From Iamia sp963728655 (GTDB lineage Bacteria; Actinomycetota; Acidimicrobiia; Acidimicrobiales; Iamiaceae): a DNA stretch of 64,000 nt. Position numbers and translations under genes: made by a program. The DNA is taken from the NCBI GenBank assembly GCA_963728655.1, contig CAVSLD010000005.1, positions 1 to 64,000 of the forward strand, given 5' to 3'. Shown one piece after another: positions 35,514-44,349 of the stretch (position 1 is the stretch's first letter; each line of letters begins with the position of its first letter). A model generated the notes under the pieces. That model had not been told where the DNA came from, did not search any database, and was given only the letters and a program-made list of their open reading frames with translations.

Positions 35514-36857
35514 ATGGCCCTGAACGGATCTCTGGACGACTACTCCCCCGCAGGGGCCCTGCGGGCCCTCTCCTCGGACGGGGCCACCGGCGCCGTCCGC
35601 TTCGCCGGGAGCGGAGGCTGCACGGTCTACCTGCACGAGGGCCAGCTCTACTTCGCCCGCGGCGCCGACACCGACGACGCCCTGGCCTCGGCCCTCGTCC
35701 GGCCGGGCCGGCTCACCGCCGACATGTGGACCCGCGCCGTCGACGAGGCCGGCGACGCGCCCCGCGTGGGTGAGCTGCTCATCGAGCACGGCGCCATCGA
35801 CCCCGACCTGCTGGCCTCGGTCGTCCTCTCGGTCATCTACGACCCGCTGATCACCCTCTTCCGCGAGGGCGACGGCCAGTTCGAGTTCGAGCCCGACACC
35901 ATGCACTGGACGGGCCCCTACCGCGGGTTCAACGTCGAGGCCATCGTCAACGAGGTGCGCCGTCGGGTGCGCGGCGTCGACGAGATGAGCGACGTCGTGC
36001 CCTCCGTGTCGGCCTGGGTGTCCCCCCGCCGCACCCTCCCGAACGGCGCCGCCCAGGTGACGCTGCTCCGCGAGGACTGGGAGCTGGTCACCTCGCTCTC
36101 GGGCCCCCGCACCGTGGTGGAGCTGGCCGCCTCGATGGGACGGGGCCAGTACTCGACGGCCGCCATCGTCCACCGCCTGGCCCGGGCCGGTCTGCTCGAG
36201 GTCGTGGCCGAGCCCTTCTCCGCCGGCCCCGCCGGCGGCCTGCACGAGCCCTCGGCGGCCGAGCGCATGGCCGCCGCCAGCAACGGCCACGGCGAGGTGG
36301 GCGAGGTCGCCGACGTCGCCGACGTGGTCGACGTGGCCGACCTCACCGAGGGGCCCGACCTCGACGACGAGGCCGACGAGACCGCCTGGGAGCAGTGGGC
36401 CCAGGGCAACCCCTTCGACCACGACCCCGCGGGCGCGGCCGACGACACCGGCGTCGCCTTCGGCCCCGCCCTCACCGGCACCGGCCCCGAGGCCGCGCCC
36501 GACGAGGCCGCCCTCCCCCGCCGGGGCACGGTGCGCGAGGCCGACCCCCGGGTCCTCGACGAGGAGGCGGAGGACACCGCCGCCGGCCTGGCCGGCATCG
36601 CCGGCTTCCGCGACCCCGTGGCCGGGGTCGGCCAGGGGAGCCCTGCGCTGGCCGAGGCCATGGAGGAGGCCGACGAGGGGGACCCCAACGCGGCCTGGCT
36701 CGAGAACCTCTACGCCCAGTTCATCGACGAGGCCGGCGACGGCGGCCGGGCCAAGAAGAAGGAGGCGCTCGACGTCGCCTTCCAGGCCCCGGAGCAGGCC
36801 GAGACCGAGAAGGTCGGCACCCTCCGCCGCCTCGTCGACGCCCTGCGTCGGGTCTGA
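35514..36857 (+). CDS. DUF4388 (PATAN-like) domain protein
   Basis: This 447-aa protein opens with the DUF4388 signature MALNGSLDDYSPAGALRALSSDGATGAVRF, followed by GGCTVYLHEGQLYFARG. A second winged-helix-like segment (PRTVVELAASMGRGQYSTAAIVHRLARAGLLEVV, residues ~200-233) suggests a protein-interaction or regulatory role. The C-terminal half is acidic and low complexity. PATAN/DUF4388 proteins act in signalling linked to polarity or response regulators. Here no partner is adjacent. It is divergent from ligA. Confidence 0.78.
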   Translation: MALNGSLDDYSPAGALRALSSDGATGAVRFAGSGGCTVYLHEGQLYFARGADTDDALASALVRPGRLTADMWTRAVDEAGDAPRVGELLIEHGAIDPDLLASVVLSVIYDPLITLFREGDGQFEFEPDTMHWTGPYRGFNVEAIVNEVRRRVRGVDEMSDVVPSVSAWVSPRRTLPNGAAQVTLLREDWELVTSLSGPRTVVELAASMGRGQYSTAAIVHRLARAGLLEVVAEPFSAGPAGGLHEPSAAERMAAASNGHGEVGEVADVADVVDVADLTEGPDLDDEADETAWEQWAQGNPFDHDPAGAADDTGVAFGPALTGTGPEAAPDEAALPRRGTVREADPRVLDEEAEDTAAGLAGIAGFRDPVAGVGQGSPALAEAMEEADEGDPNAAWLENLYAQFIDEAGDGGRAKKKEALDVAFQAPEQAETEKVGTLRRLVDALRRV

Positions 36858-36938
36858 CCGACCCGAGCCGGTCCCCCGGTCCCGTCGGCGTCCCCACCCC
36901 CGGCGGCCGCAGCCGCGTGACCTCCGCGGACGGTGGGC

Positions 36939-37997
36939 TCAGGCGCCCACCGAGAGGCGCACCCCGGCCAGCTGGTCCTGGATGCGGGCACCCACGGAGC
37001 GGGTCAGGTCGAGCACCCGCTCGGCCTGGGGCAGGTGGTGTCCGGCCAGCCCGCACGCCGGGGTGACGAGGGCCTGGTGGCGCAGGCGCACGGGATCGCA
37101 CCCGGCCTGGACCAGCTCGCACCACTGGGCCGACAGCTGGCGCCACCAGTGCGACGGCGAGTCGCCCAGGGGCCGGTCGGTGGGGACCGCGCCCCAGGCG
37201 ATCCAGCCGTCGCGGTCGAGGAAGGCGGCCAGGGCGCCGGCGCCGGGCAGCAGGTCGGCGCCGACCGGCGCCGAGAGGATCCGTGGGCCGGCCTCGAGCA
37301 AGGTCTTCCAGTCGGTCGGTCCGCAGCAGTGGATGCCGGTGACGGCCCGGGCCTCCCACGCGGCCAGGGCGCTCGACACGAGGTCGACCACGGCGTCGGC
37401 ATGACCGAGCTCCGGGGGCGGACCGCCGACCAGGCCGGGCTCGTCGAGGACGGCCACGAGCGGGGCGCCGGGGGCGACGGCGTCGACCGCGTCGACCAGC
37501 GCGACGGCGCGGGCCCGCACCGCAGGGCCGGCCACGGCGCTGGCGAGGGCCGGGTCCACGCCCGCCCCGGCGAGGGCGCGGGCCAGGGTGACGGGACCGG
37601 TGAGCTGCACCTTCACCGCGCCGGTGCGCCCGGCGATGGCCGAGAGGAAGGTCTGGAGGGTGACGAACGGGGCGCCCGTGAGGGCGGCGTCGCCCAGGGG
37701 GGCGTCCGGGTCCATGCGGGACGGGTCGGCGACGAGGGAGCCGTCGGCGGCCACGTCGACGCCCTGGATGCCCCATGCGGCCTGGGCCACCATCGCCTCG
37801 CGGGGGTCGCGGCGGGGCAGGCTCGGCGCGGCCGGCAGCTCGGGCAGGAGGCGGAGGACGAACTCCACCGCCTCGACGGGGTCCTCGTGGGGCAGGCTGC
37901 CGACCCCGGTGGGCCCACCGACGCCGGCCGGGACCGGCGGGGGCGCGGCCGAGGAGGCGGTGTCCCGGCCCCTGGGTGTGGCGTCTCCGCTCCGCAC
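36939..37997 (-). CDS. MetE/UROD-superfamily protein (cobalamin-independent methionine synthase-like)
   Basis: This 352-aa protein starts near GVGSLPHEDPVEAVEFVLRLLPELPAAPSLPRRDPREAM, typical of short MetE-like proteins. It contains VKVQLTGPVTLARAL, VAVLDEPGL and TGIHCCGPTDWKTLLEAGPRILS. The His-Cys-Cys motif is the predicted zinc or thiol-binding site. The likely role is methyl transfer to or from a thiol, but it lacks the full length of MetE, so activity is uncertain. GTG at 37997 has an AAGGGG site. The longer reading frame upstream is a shadow of the plus-strand genes. Confidence 0.82.
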   Translation of the reverse strand: MRSGDATPRGRDTASSAAPPPVPAGVGGPTGVGSLPHEDPVEAVEFVLRLLPELPAAPSLPRRDPREAMVAQAAWGIQGVDVAADGSLVADPSRMDPDAPLGDAALTGAPFVTLQTFLSAIAGRTGAVKVQLTGPVTLARALAGAGVDPALASAVAGPAVRARAVALVDAVDAVAPGAPLVAVLDEPGLVGGPPPELGHADAVVDLVSSALAAWEARAVTGIHCCGPTDWKTLLEAGPRILSAPVGADLLPGAGALAAFLDRDGWIAWGAVPTDRPLGDSPSHWWRQLSAQWCELVQAGCDPVRLRHQALVTPACGLAGHHLPQAERVLDLTRSVGARIQDQLAGVRLSVGA

Positions 37998-38093
37998 AGC
38001 GTTCCCCTTGGTGCGTCCCCGGCCCCGGTGCAGGAGCCGGCGTGTGCGGTCAAGAGTGGTCACGAGGGCACCGCGTGGGCAAATCTCCGGACC

Positions 38094-38981
38094 GTGCCCA
38101 CGCCCTCCCCCACCGCCGCCGCCGTCGGCGCGCTGCGCGCCCTGTGGCTGGTGGTGCCGCTGATCCTGGGACCGGTGCTGGCCGACGCGCTCGCCGACCG
38201 GTCCGCCGCGGTCCAGTGGGTGACCTCGGTGCTGGCGTGGGGCACGTGGCTGGCGGTGCTCGTCGCCCTCCTCGTGCCCCGGGCCTCCAGCCTCACCGCG
38301 GTGCGCCTGGGCGTGCCCGCCGCCCTCGTCGTGGCGGCCTGGGCCGCCGGGCCCGGCCGGTCCGACGCGGAGGTCGCCCTCGCCGTCGCTGCGGTCGTCG
38401 GCACCGCCCTCGCCACCGCCCTCTGCCTGGCGCCGGCGGTGGGCGACGCCTTCGTCACCGGCTCGGCCTACGGCAGCGAGCGGCGCTTCGCCCTGCGCTG
38501 CCCACCGGCGCTGGCGGCCCTCGCCGTGGTCACCTGGGCCGCCGTCCTCGCCGGCGTCCTCACCGGCCCCCTGCTGCTGGCCGCCCGGCAGTGGGTGGTC
38601 GGTGGCCTCGCCCTCGTGGCCGGCGTCGCGGTGGTCGTCGGTGGCGTCCGCTCGCTGCACCAGCTGGCCCGGCGGTGGCTCGTGTTCGTCCCCTCCGGCG
38701 TGGTGGTCCACGACCCCGTGGCCCGGCCCGACGCCGTGATGGCGCCCCGCCCGCTCATCGAGGGCCTGGGGCCGGAACCGGCCGACGACGGGGCCCTCGA
38801 CCTCAGCCTGGGGGCGTCGGGCCTCTCGCTGGTGCTGGTGACCTCCGAGACGCTGCCGGTCACGGTGCGCCAGGGCCGCCAGGACCTCGGCACCCAGGCC
38901 GCGACCCGGGTGGCCTTCACGCCCACCCGCCCCGGGGCCGTGCTGGCCGAGGCCGAGGCCCGGCGGATCCCCCTGCCCTAG
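38094..38981 (+). CDS. Membrane protein, about five TM helices, unknown
   Basis: This 295-aa protein has hydrophobic segments near residues 12-30, 45-62, 70-88, 98-118 and 145-190. A cytoplasmic domain of ~100 residues follows, with FVPSGVVVHDPVARPDAVMAPRPLIEGLG. That tail resembles membrane-anchored PH-like sensor domains, but I do not assign a family. GTG at 38094 is divergent from the MetE-like gene. It ends 96 bp before the serine hydrolase. Confidence 0.72.
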   Translation: MPTPSPTAAAVGALRALWLVVPLILGPVLADALADRSAAVQWVTSVLAWGTWLAVLVALLVPRASSLTAVRLGVPAALVVAAWAAGPGRSDAEVALAVAAVVGTALATALCLAPAVGDAFVTGSAYGSERRFALRCPPALAALAVVTWAAVLAGVLTGPLLLAARQWVVGGLALVAGVAVVVGGVRSLHQLARRWLVFVPSGVVVHDPVARPDAVMAPRPLIEGLGPEPADDGALDLSLGASGLSLVLVTSETLPVTVRQGRQDLGTQAATRVAFTPTRPGAVLAEAEARRIPLP

Positions 38982-39077
38982 CGGGACGTGGCCGGATGGC
39001 TCCGGCGGGCCGAGGGACCCGACACGGGCCCCGGGCACCCGCTCGACAGCGGCGCGGCGGGGTGGCACGGTCGGGCC

Positions 39078-40199
39078 GTGCTCGACGACGCCAAGGTCTC
39101 CGCCCTGCTCACCCGTGCCCGTCGGGAGGTCGACGACGGCCTGCTGCCGGCGGTGCAGCTCGCCATCGGCCTCGACGGCGAGGTGGTGGTGGACGAGACC
39201 TTCGGGGCCGACCCCGGCACCCGCTTCGTCCCCTTCTCCTGCACCAAGGCCCTGATCGGCGCAGCGATCTGGCGGTTCGTGGGCGACGGCGCCCTCGACC
39301 TCACCGCCCCGGTCGCCACCTACGTGCCGTCGTTCGCGACCAACGACAAGGAGGGCGTCACCGTCGAGCAGGTCCTGATGCACCTGGGCGGGTTCCCGAT
39401 GGCGCCTCTGGGCCCGGGCCGGTGGGAGACCCGCGAGGGCCGGCTGGAGGCCTTCGCCCGCTGGCGACTGACCCTCACGCCGGGCGAGACCTTCATGTAC
39501 CACCCCACCGCCGGGCACTGGGTGCTGGCCGAGATCATCGAGACCCTGGCCGGCGAGCCCTATGCCGACGCCGTCGAGCGCCTCGTCACCGCGCCCCTCG
39601 GGCTGCCCCGGCTGCTGGGCGTCCCGCCCGACGAGCAGGGCCACATCGCCGACGCCGTGGCCGTGGGCGAGCCCCCCACGGCCGACGAGATGGAGGAGGC
39701 CTTCGGCGTGCGCGTCGACCTGGCCGAGCTCGTCCCGCCCGACGTGGCGGTGGGCGCCCTCCTCACCCTCAACACGCCCGAGGCCCGGGCCCTGGGCGTG
39801 CCCGGCGGGGGGTCGGTGGTCCGGGCCGCCGACCTGGCCCGGCTCTACCAGGCCTTCCTGCACGATCCCGAGGGCCTGTGGGATGCCGAGGTGCTGGCCG
39901 ACGCCACCGGCACCGTCCGCAACATGCTGCCCGACCTGTGGGGGACCCCCGCCAGCCGCACCCGGGGTGGCCTGGTGGTGGCCGGCGACGACGGCCTGGC
40001 CCACCGAAGGGGCTTCGGCCGGACGGTGTCACCTCGGGCCTTCGGCCACGACGGCGCCGGGGGTCAGCTCGCCTTCGCCGACCCCGAGACCGGCCTCAGC
40101 GTCGCCTACGTGACCAACGGCCTCGACCAGCACCTCATCCGCCAGCAGCGCCGCGACACCGCCATCGCCAGCATGGCCGCCGACCTCCTGGCCGCCTGA
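39078..40199 (+). CDS. Beta-lactamase-fold serine hydrolase (class C-like esterase)
   Basis: This 373-aa protein has the SxxK nucleophile motif SCTK (residues 54-57) and a late glycine/His motif GHDGAGG, where beta-lactamases carry KTG. The YxN motif is changed to Tyr-His-Pro (MYHPTAGHW). This pattern is common in EstB-type esterases and DD-peptidase relatives rather than true beta-lactamases. It has no signal peptide, so it is cytosolic and unlikely to give resistance. The GTG at 39078 was chosen; an upstream ATG (38988) would add 30 residues without similarity. Confidence 0.85.
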   Translation: MLDDAKVSALLTRARREVDDGLLPAVQLAIGLDGEVVVDETFGADPGTRFVPFSCTKALIGAAIWRFVGDGALDLTAPVATYVPSFATNDKEGVTVEQVLMHLGGFPMAPLGPGRWETREGRLEAFARWRLTLTPGETFMYHPTAGHWVLAEIIETLAGEPYADAVERLVTAPLGLPRLLGVPPDEQGHIADAVAVGEPPTADEMEEAFGVRVDLAELVPPDVAVGALLTLNTPEARALGVPGGGSVVRAADLARLYQAFLHDPEGLWDAEVLADATGTVRNMLPDLWGTPASRTRGGLVVAGDDGLAHRRGFGRTVSPRAFGHDGAGGQLAFADPETGLSVAYVTNGLDQHLIRQQRRDTAIASMAADLLAA

Positions 40200-40276
40200 G
40201 CGATCCCCCGACCGCGGTCCGGCCCTCCCCGGCCCGGGACCACCCCGCCCGCGCCCGTCCCGCCCCCGGTCCTGCT

Positions 40277-40409
40277 CCGTTCTGGTCTAGGGATGCGCCC
40301 TTCTCGGCCCGGTCCTCGACCAGAACGGGGAGGGTCCGTGACGTCCCCCGTTCTGGTCTAGGGATGCGCCCTTCTCGGCCCGGTCCTCGACCAGAACGGG
40401 GAGGGTCCG
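40277..40409. repeat. Two identical 62-nt palindromic repeats (GTTCTGGTC family)
   Basis: Copies at 40277-40338 and 40348-40409 have arms CCGTTCTGGTC and GACCAGAACGG, with the same inner sequence. They sit between converging genes. Relatives occur at 60610-60730. Confidence 0.9.
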
Positions 40410-40433
40410 ACGGGGGGGCGGGGGCGGGGGGGA

Positions 40434-41480
40434 TCAGCTGGGGGCGGCGGTGGCCCAGGCCACGACCTGGTCGCCGCCGTAGGCCACCACGGCCTGGCCG
40501 GGGGCCACCCGGCGCTCGGGCCGGGACCAGACGACGGCGCCCCCTCCATCACCGTCGGGCACCAGCCGACCGGGCCGGGGGCGGCCGTGGGCGCTGACCT
40601 GCCACGCGACCTCGTCCTCGACGGGCGCCGCCGCCCACCCGACGTCGACCACGGGCTGGTGCGCGGTGCGGAGGTCGGCCTCGGAGCCGACGGTGACGGT
40701 GGCCGTGGCGACGTCGACGGCCACGGCGTAGCGAGGAGCGGTGCCGCCGGGCAGGCCCAGACCCCGGCGCTGGCCCACGGTGACGGCCTCGACCGCGGCC
40801 ACGGCCCCGACCTCGGCCCCGGTGTCGTCGACCACCCGGCCCGGGGTGAGGGCCAGGCGCCGACCGAGGAACCGGGCCCGACCGTCGGTGCGGGTGATGA
40901 AGCAGACGTCCTGGCTGTCGGGCTTGGTCGCGGTGCGCAGGTCGAGGGCGCGGGCTCGGGCCCGCACCTCGTCCTTGGTCAGGTCGCCGACGGGGAAGAG
41001 GACCCGGCCCAGGCGCCCGTGGTCGAGCCCGGCGAGCACGTAGGACTGGTCCTTGGCCCCGTCGGCGCCCCGGGCCACCCGTCGCCGCCCGTCGGGACCG
41101 GTGGCGACCCGGGCGTGGTGGCCCGTGGCCACCGCGTCGAAGCCCAGGCGGTCCGCCCGTCCCAGGAGCGCACCGAACTTGATGTGGCGGTTGCACGCCA
41201 TGCACGGGTTGGGCGTGGCCCCGACCGCGTGGGCCGTGACGTAGGGCTCCACCACGTCGGCCGTGAACTCCTCGGCGTAGGCGAAGGTGTGGTGGGCGAT
41301 GCCGAGCGCGTCGGCCACCCGCCGGGCGTCGTCGACGTCGGCCACCGAGCAGCAGCCGGTGTCGGACTCACCCCCCCAGAGCTTCAGCGTGGCGCCGGTG
41401 ACCTCGTGGTCGGCCTCGACCAGGCGGGCCGCGGCCACCGAGGAGTCGACCCCGCCCGACATGGCGACGAGGACCCTCAC
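40434..41480 (-). CDS. mnmA: tRNA-specific 2-thiouridylase
   Basis: This 348-aa protein has the PP-loop SGGVDSS and the catalytic Cys pair in NPCMACNRHIKFG and SQDVCFI. KDQSYVL and the C-terminal beta-barrel are also present. It thiolates U34 of Lys, Glu and Gln tRNAs. The sulfur source is the cysteine desulfurase encoded just upstream, with which it overlaps by GTGA (41477-41480). The GTG at 41480 is therefore the start, and the annotated length fits the family. Confidence 0.96.
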   Translation of the reverse strand: MRVLVAMSGGVDSSVAAARLVEADHEVTGATLKLWGGESDTGCCSVADVDDARRVADALGIAHHTFAYAEEFTADVVEPYVTAHAVGATPNPCMACNRHIKFGALLGRADRLGFDAVATGHHARVATGPDGRRRVARGADGAKDQSYVLAGLDHGRLGRVLFPVGDLTKDEVRARARALDLRTATKPDSQDVCFITRTDGRARFLGRRLALTPGRVVDDTGAEVGAVAAVEAVTVGQRRGLGLPGGTAPRYAVAVDVATATVTVGSEADLRTAHQPVVDVGWAAAPVEDEVAWQVSAHGRPRPGRLVPDGDGGGAVVWSRPERRVAPGQAVVAYGGDQVVAWATAAPS

Positions 41481-42706
41481 GGTGCCCCCGCCCGGCGCGG
41501 CGCGGCGCCGGCGGCCGCGGCCACGGCCCGGGGGACGACGGCGAGGGCGTGGTCGACCTCGGCGTCGGTGGTGGACCAGCCGAGGGTCAGCCGCAGCGAA
41601 CCCCGGGCCCGGGCCTCGTCGACCCCCAGGCCCCGGAGGACGTGGGAGCCCTCGGTGGCCCCGGAGGCACACGAGGAGGCGGCCGACGCGGCCACGCCGT
41701 CGCGGTCGAGGAGGAAGAGGACCTCGTCGGCGGCCAGGCCGGGCAGGCAGAGGTGGAGGTGGCCGGGGAGGAGGTGGGAGCGGTCGCCGTCGGGGCCCAC
41801 CACCGTCTCACCCGCGCCGGGCACCAGATCGGCCAGGACGGAGAGGAGCCCGCCCGCCAGGCGGTCCCGCCGGGCGGCGACGGTGCGGGCCAGGTCGGCC
41901 CGCTGCTCGGCCACCAGGCGGGCGGCCACGCCGAAGCCGACGATGCCGGCCACGTTGGGCGTGCCGCTGCGTCGGTCGCGCTCTTGGCCACCTCCCCGCA
42001 GCAGGGCCGCGAACGGCGTCCCGGCCCGGACGGCGAGGGCGCCCACGCCCTTGGGGCCGCCCATCTTGTGGGCGCTCAGGGAGACGAGGGCGGCCCGGGC
42101 GGCGGCGGTGGGCAGGTCGAGCCAGGGCGCGGCCTGCACCGCGTCGGTGTGCAGCGCCGCGTCGGGGGCGACCTCGGCCAGGACGTCGGCCACCGCGCCG
42201 AGGTCCTCGACGGTGCCGACCTCGTTGTTGGCCAGGGCCACCGACGCGAGCGTCGGCGCGGTGGGTGCGGATGCGGCGGCCACGGCGAGGGCCGCGGGGT
42301 CGATGCGACCCCGGGCGTCGACGGCCACGGGGTGGACCGAGCCCCCCAGGCGGGCCGCGGCCCGGGCACCGTCGAGCACGGCGTGGTGGTCGACGGCCCC
42401 CACCAGCAGGGCGCCGGGCCGGGCCCCCACGACCCCGGCCAGGGCGGTGGCGTCGGACTCGGTGCCGCCGGAGGTGAACACCACCTCGCCCGCCGTGCAG
42501 CCGACGAGGGCGGCCACCGCGTCGCGGGCGTCGTCGACGGCCCGGCGGGCGAGGCGGGCGGCGGCGTGGGCGCCCGACGGGTTGCCGTGGTGGACCCCGA
42601 GGAACGGGAGCATGGCCTCCACCGCCTCCGGCCGCACCGGCGTGCTGGCCGCGTGGTCGAGGTAGGCCGTCGGGACGGCGGGCGCGGCGACGGGCTCCGG
42701 GGGCAC
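41477..42706 (-). CDS. Cysteine desulfurase (IscS/NifS class V aminotransferase)
   Basis: This 409-aa PLP enzyme has HAASTPVRPEAVEAML, TSGGTESDATALAGV, the PLP Lys in SLSAHKMGGPKG, GTPNVAGIVGFG and the sulfur-accepting Cys in ASSCASG. It removes sulfur from Cys to make a persulfide. The GTGA overlap with mnmA points to tRNA thiolation as its main task. The start GTG at 42706 has a TACCGT box 6 nt upstream. The IscS versus NifS subfamily is not resolved. Confidence 0.94.
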   Translation of the reverse strand: MPPEPVAAPAVPTAYLDHAASTPVRPEAVEAMLPFLGVHHGNPSGAHAAARLARRAVDDARDAVAALVGCTAGEVVFTSGGTESDATALAGVVGARPGALLVGAVDHHAVLDGARAAARLGGSVHPVAVDARGRIDPAALAVAAASAPTAPTLASVALANNEVGTVEDLGAVADVLAEVAPDAALHTDAVQAAPWLDLPTAAARAALVSLSAHKMGGPKGVGALAVRAGTPFAALLRGGGQERDRRSGTPNVAGIVGFGVAARLVAEQRADLARTVAARRDRLAGGLLSVLADLVPGAGETVVGPDGDRSHLLPGHLHLCLPGLAADEVLFLLDRDGVAASAASSCASGATEGSHVLRGLGVDEARARGSLRLTLGWSTTDAEVDHALAVVPRAVAAAAGAAPRRAGAP

Positions 42707-42712
42707 CGATCC

Positions 42713-42718
42713 ACGGTA
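42713..42718 (-). promoter_or_regulatory. Predicted -10 box TACCGT of the cysteine desulfurase
   Basis: The box lies 6 nt before the GTG at 42706, consistent with leaderless expression of the desulfurase-mnmA pair. Confidence 0.5.
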
Positions 42719-42861
42719 CCGGCCACCCCCCACCGCCGCCCCCGGGGCGGCCGTCCACCGACCCCACGGACCGGTCCGCGCGTCCGCGCCGGTCCGACCG
42801 GGCGCCGCGCACCGTGGCGCTCGGGGTGCGGGGTCCGGCGGTCGGGTGGGAGGCTGCCGGG

Positions 42862-43614
42862 ATGGAGGGCTACGACGCCGCGACCTACGGCGACCGCTTC
42901 GCCGACGTCTACGACGACTGGTACGACGACCCCGCCGCGACCGACGCCGCCGTGGCCCGGGTGCGATCCCTCGCCGCCCGGTCGGCACGCACGGAGGGTC
43001 CGCCCACGCTGCTGGAGCTGGGCGTCGGCACCGGCCGCCTGGCGCTGCCCCTCGCCGCCGCCGGCACCGCCGTGACCGGCCTCGACGCGTCGGCCGCCAT
43101 GCTCGACCGCCTGGCGGCCAAGGAGGGGGCCGACGCCGTGCGCACCGTGGTCGGGGACATGGAGGGCCCCCTCCCCGACGGGCCCTTCGACCTGGCCCTC
43201 GTCGCTCGCAACACGCTCTTCAACCTCACGACCGAGGACGCCCAGCGGGCCTGCCTGGCCGAGGTGACCCGGGTGCTGGCGCCCGAGGGCGTCCTGGTGG
43301 TCGAGGCGTTCGTGCCCTCCGACGAGGACGGCCCCGCCTCCTCGGTGGAGGTCCGCAGCATCGACGCCGACCGGGTCCTGCTGTTCGTCGACCGCCACGA
43401 CTCGGCCGCGGGCGAGTCGTGGAGCTCGTTCGTCGACATCCGCCCCGACGGCGTGCACTTCCGCCCCACCCACGTCCGCTACCTCCGCCCCGACGCCCTC
43501 GACGCGCTGGCCGCCGAGGTCGGGCTGGCCCTGGTCGCGCGCCACGCCGACTGGTCCGAGGCCCCCTTCGACGAGACGTCGTCCCACCACGTGTCGGTCT
43601 ACCACCGCGCCTGA
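42862..43614 (+). CDS. Class I SAM-dependent methyltransferase
   Basis: This 250-aa protein has motif I LLELGVGTGRLALPLA, then GLDASAAMLDRLAAK (motif II) and FDLALVARNTLFNLTTEDAQRACLAEVTRVLAPEGVLVVE. It has the Methyltransf_25/11 fold. No substrate motif is visible. The ATG at 42862 follows GGGAGGCTGCCGGG. It is divergent from the cysteine desulfurase, and a functional link is not evident. Confidence 0.9.
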   Translation: MEGYDAATYGDRFADVYDDWYDDPAATDAAVARVRSLAARSARTEGPPTLLELGVGTGRLALPLAAAGTAVTGLDASAAMLDRLAAKEGADAVRTVVGDMEGPLPDGPFDLALVARNTLFNLTTEDAQRACLAEVTRVLAPEGVLVVEAFVPSDEDGPASSVEVRSIDADRVLLFVDRHDSAAGESWSSFVDIRPDGVHFRPTHVRYLRPDALDALAAEVGLALVARHADWSEAPFDETSSHHVSVYHRA

Positions 43615-43650
43615 CCCCGCCGCCCCGAGCGCCGGTGCGGGTGGGGAGGC

Positions 43651-43762
43651 GAACCGGTGCGCGCTCGGGGTCGCCAGGACGACCGATCCGCGCGCCAGCT
43701 CGACGGGCCGGCGTCGCGGTGCGCGCACGCGTCGCCAGGACGACCGATCCGCGCACCGGTTC
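43651..43762. repeat. Direct 24-bp repeat pair and 12-bp inverted repeat in an intergenic region
   Basis: A 24-bp unit (GTCGCCAGGACGACCGATCC plus four bases) occurs at 43670-43693 and 43731-43754. GAACCGGTGCGC at 43651-43662 recurs inverted at 43751-43762. The region lies between two plus-strand genes. Confidence 0.85.
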
Positions 43763-43823
43763 GATGGACGGGTCGTCGGCTCCGACGGTGGGGAGGGCGC
43801 CGTCCTGGGCCAGACTCCGGGGC

Positions 43824-44270
43824 ATGGGCAAGGTCAAGGTCAGCACCACCATCGACGCCCCACCGAAGAGGGTGTGGGAGGAGGTGCGCCACCTCGACCG
43901 CCACGTGGACTGGATGGCCGACGCGGTCGCCATCCGCTTCACCTCCCGCCGCACCAGCGGGCTGGGCACCACCTTCGAGTGCGACACCAAGGTGGGCCCG
44001 GCCCGGCTGACCGACCTCATGGAGGTCACCGAGTGGAAGGACGGCCGGTCCATCGGCGTCCGCCACGTGGGTGTGGTCACCGGCACCGGCCGGTTCACCC
44101 TCAGGCGGGCTCGGGGCGGGCGCACCCGCTTCACCTGGGAGGAGCGCCTGACCTACCCGCTGTGGATGGGCGGCCGGGTCGGCGGGGTGGTGGGCGACCG
44201 CATCATGGGCCGCATCTGGCGGAAGAACCTGACCTCGCTCCGCGACCTGGTGGAGCAGGGCCGCACCTGA
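43824..44270 (+). CDS. SRPBCC (START/polyketide-cyclase-like) protein
   Basis: This 148-aa protein starts KVKVSTTIDAPPKRVWEEVRHLDRHVDWMADAV, the pattern of SRPBCC lipid-binding domains. It continues with TDLMEVTEWKDGRSIGVRHVG and ends with RIWRKNLTSLRDLVE. It probably binds a hydrophobic ligand in a deep pocket. No catalytic function is shown. The 209-bp gap upstream carries the repeat pair noted. Confidence 0.88.
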   Translation: MGKVKVSTTIDAPPKRVWEEVRHLDRHVDWMADAVAIRFTSRRTSGLGTTFECDTKVGPARLTDLMEVTEWKDGRSIGVRHVGVVTGTGRFTLRRARGGRTRFTWEERLTYPLWMGGRVGGVVGDRIMGRIWRKNLTSLRDLVEQGRT

Positions 44271-44349
44271 CCACTCGCGGACGGCCGGGCGTCCCGGGCC
44301 GGGCCGGGCCGGGCCGGGCACGACGCGAGCCGGAGGCTCGCCCGGCGGC

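Noticed and set aside
38003..40004. Upstream extension of the MetE-like reading frame
   Set aside because: It lies antisense to the membrane protein and hydrolase genes and shows only random GC-type residues. The GTG at 37997 has a ribosome site.
39078..40199. True beta-lactamase conferring resistance
   Set aside because: It has no signal peptide and the YxN motif is Tyr-His-Pro, so an esterase-like role is more likely.
40277..40409. Possible IS element ends
   Set aside because: No transposase ORF and no target-site duplication are seen. Better described as intergenic palindromes.
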